This document shows, piece after piece, positions 14,035 to 14,866 of a DNA stretch of 14,866 nt. The DNA comes from JBLHLB01 sp047618505. GTDB taxonomy: Bacteria > Planctomycetota > UBA1135 > GCA-002686595. Both the position numbers and the translations under genes were made by a program. Under the pieces are notes generated by a model, which saw only the letters and a list, made by a program, of their open reading frames with translations, was not told the origin of the DNA and did no database searches. Each line of letters opens with the position of its first letter. Within the stretch, counting starts at the first letter, position 1. The stretch is taken from NCBI GenBank assembly GCA_047618505.1, contig JBLHLB010000066.1, positions 1-14,866 on the forward strand, given 5' to 3'.

Positions 14035-14866
14035 GGCTTGGGTAGGCGCGATAGGGCAGTCAACAGGTCCGACGTGCTTGGGCGGTCTTCATCGGATACG
14101 CCGATGTAGGCGTATCGCACCGCGCCCTGGCGATCGAGGATGAAGGTAGATGGGATCGCCTGTCGATCCAAGAGACGCAGGTTGCGGACGAAGCGCATGT
14201 CCGGATCGTAGACGATCTCGACGTCATCGAAGGAGCGACCTGTGGCCTCCTCTTCTTCGACCGACTCCATGAAGGTCTCGATACGACTCTTGGGTCCGGG
14301 GTAAACAATAACGATCTCAGCACCGGCGTCGAGGAAGTCCTGCTTCTCCGTCAAGATGGCCTTGGTTTGGGCCCAGCAATAAATGCAAATCTCTCGACCA
14401 ACTCCGCGCAGAATCACAACGACCACGTTGCTCTTGTCACGCAGCAGGGAGATATCACAGCGCGTGCCATCCACGCGCCTAAAAACCTGCTCGCTCAGGG
14501 GTTGACCTAGGATCCCCTCAGCCAATTCCGTGTCGCCATAGCCCTTGAGTTCGGAGCACTCGACGACCTCTTCGGTCTTGGCCACGTACTTACTTCCGGG
14601 GGGCGGCGTCGCGGCGGTGGCCCCCACGGTATAGAGGTCGATCAGGAACTCCTGGGCCTCCAACTCTGATTCGGTCCAGGGCTGAGCGCGCATGGGAAGC
14701 TCGAAGGAAGCCTCCATGACAGACGCGAGTCCTGGAGCGGAGGAAGCCGCTGTAGTGCCAACGGCAGGGGCGGCGTTTCGGCCGAAAGGCTTGTCTATCT
14801 CTTCGGCCCATTCGCGTGTGGCGGCCAAGACACCCTCGCGCGACGCCAGGTCATCTGCGGACCATT
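14031..14866 (-). CDS. Thioredoxin-fold redoxin, AhpC/TSA-like (5' end outside window)
   Basis: The frame stays open from the right window edge to TGA 14031-14033. A TTG at 14826-14828 could be a start, but upstream codons (WSADDLASREGV) look coding and continue the charged helix, so the gene is most likely truncated by the window. Counting from that TTG, residues 1-110 are a Pro/Ala-rich, low-conservation region. A thioredoxin fold follows at about 115-262: strand NVVVVILRG, active site C148-I-Y-C151 in EICIYCWAQ, strand AEIVIVYPG, cis-proline P226 in AIPSTFILDRQG and the last strand VRYAYIGVS. The CxxC sits where AhpC/TSA and ResA/TlpA proteins have their redox cysteines. It could be a peroxiredoxin-like peroxidase or a thiol-disulfide reductase. 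No signal peptide is visible because the N-terminus is missing. It is translationally coupled to the kinase gene downstream. Confidence 0.8.
   Translation of the reverse strand, partial: WSADDLASREGVLAATREWAEEIDKPFGRNAAPAVGTTAASSAPGLASVMEASFELPMRAQPWTESELEAQEFLIDLYTVGATAATPPPGSKYVAKTEEVVECSELKGYGDTELAEGILGQPLSEQVFRRVDGTRCDISLLRDKSNVVVVILRGVGREICIYCWAQTKAILTEKQDFLDAGAEIVIVYPGPKSRIETFMESVEEEEATGRSFDDVEIVYDPDMRFVRNLRLLDRQAIPSTFILDRQGAVRYAYIGVSDEDRPSTSDLLTALSRLPKP

Overview
The window is GC-rich bacterial chromosomal DNA with ordinary gene density: ten genes recognised by family, two of them cut by the window edges, plus one doubtful small ORF. No rRNA, tRNA, insertion sequence, integrase or CRISPR array was seen. 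The best guess for the organism is Planctomycetota or a similar sulfatase- and kinase-rich lineage. The reasons are a sulfatase-type protein ending in TPR repeats, a very large membrane Ser/Thr kinase with an outer beta-rich part, and the near absence of Shine-Dalgarno sequences. This is an inference from gene content, not a marker-gene assignment.

Left part (1-5299). The end of a sulfatase-TPR protein is followed 36 bp later by an ABC-F ATPase of the Uup type. Uup and an oligoribonuclease (orn) converge on a shared hairpin. Orn is divergent from moaA (GTP 3',8-cyclase, first step of molybdenum cofactor synthesis), which is followed 32 bp later by an integral-membrane fatty acid hydroxylase/sterol desaturase family protein.

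Middle part (5300-10554). A 596-bp gene-poor leader carries several hairpins, a triple 12-bp tandem repeat and a small ORF with a Shine-Dalgarno-like start. It precedes nrdA and nrdB, a complete class I ribonucleotide reductase with an intact tyrosyl-radical site. Overlapping the end of nrdB is a DinB-superfamily (DUF1572-like) protein, with a perfect 16-bp palindrome in its first codons. A short TfoX N-terminal-domain protein comes next.

Right part (10555-14866). A 396-bp convergent gap holds a run of consecutive perfect hairpins. Beyond it, on the minus strand, a thioredoxin-fold redoxin (5' end outside the window) overlaps by ATGA a 1027-residue transmembrane Ser/Thr kinase. The kinase has a cytoplasmic catalytic domain, one membrane helix and a roughly 660-residue extracytoplasmic part that looks Ig-like and then lectin-like.

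The least explained items are the redoxin-kinase pair, the nrdAB leader, the palindrome at the nrdB/DinB junction and the hairpin cluster at 10795-10902. None of them is proven to be a new system from sequence alone.
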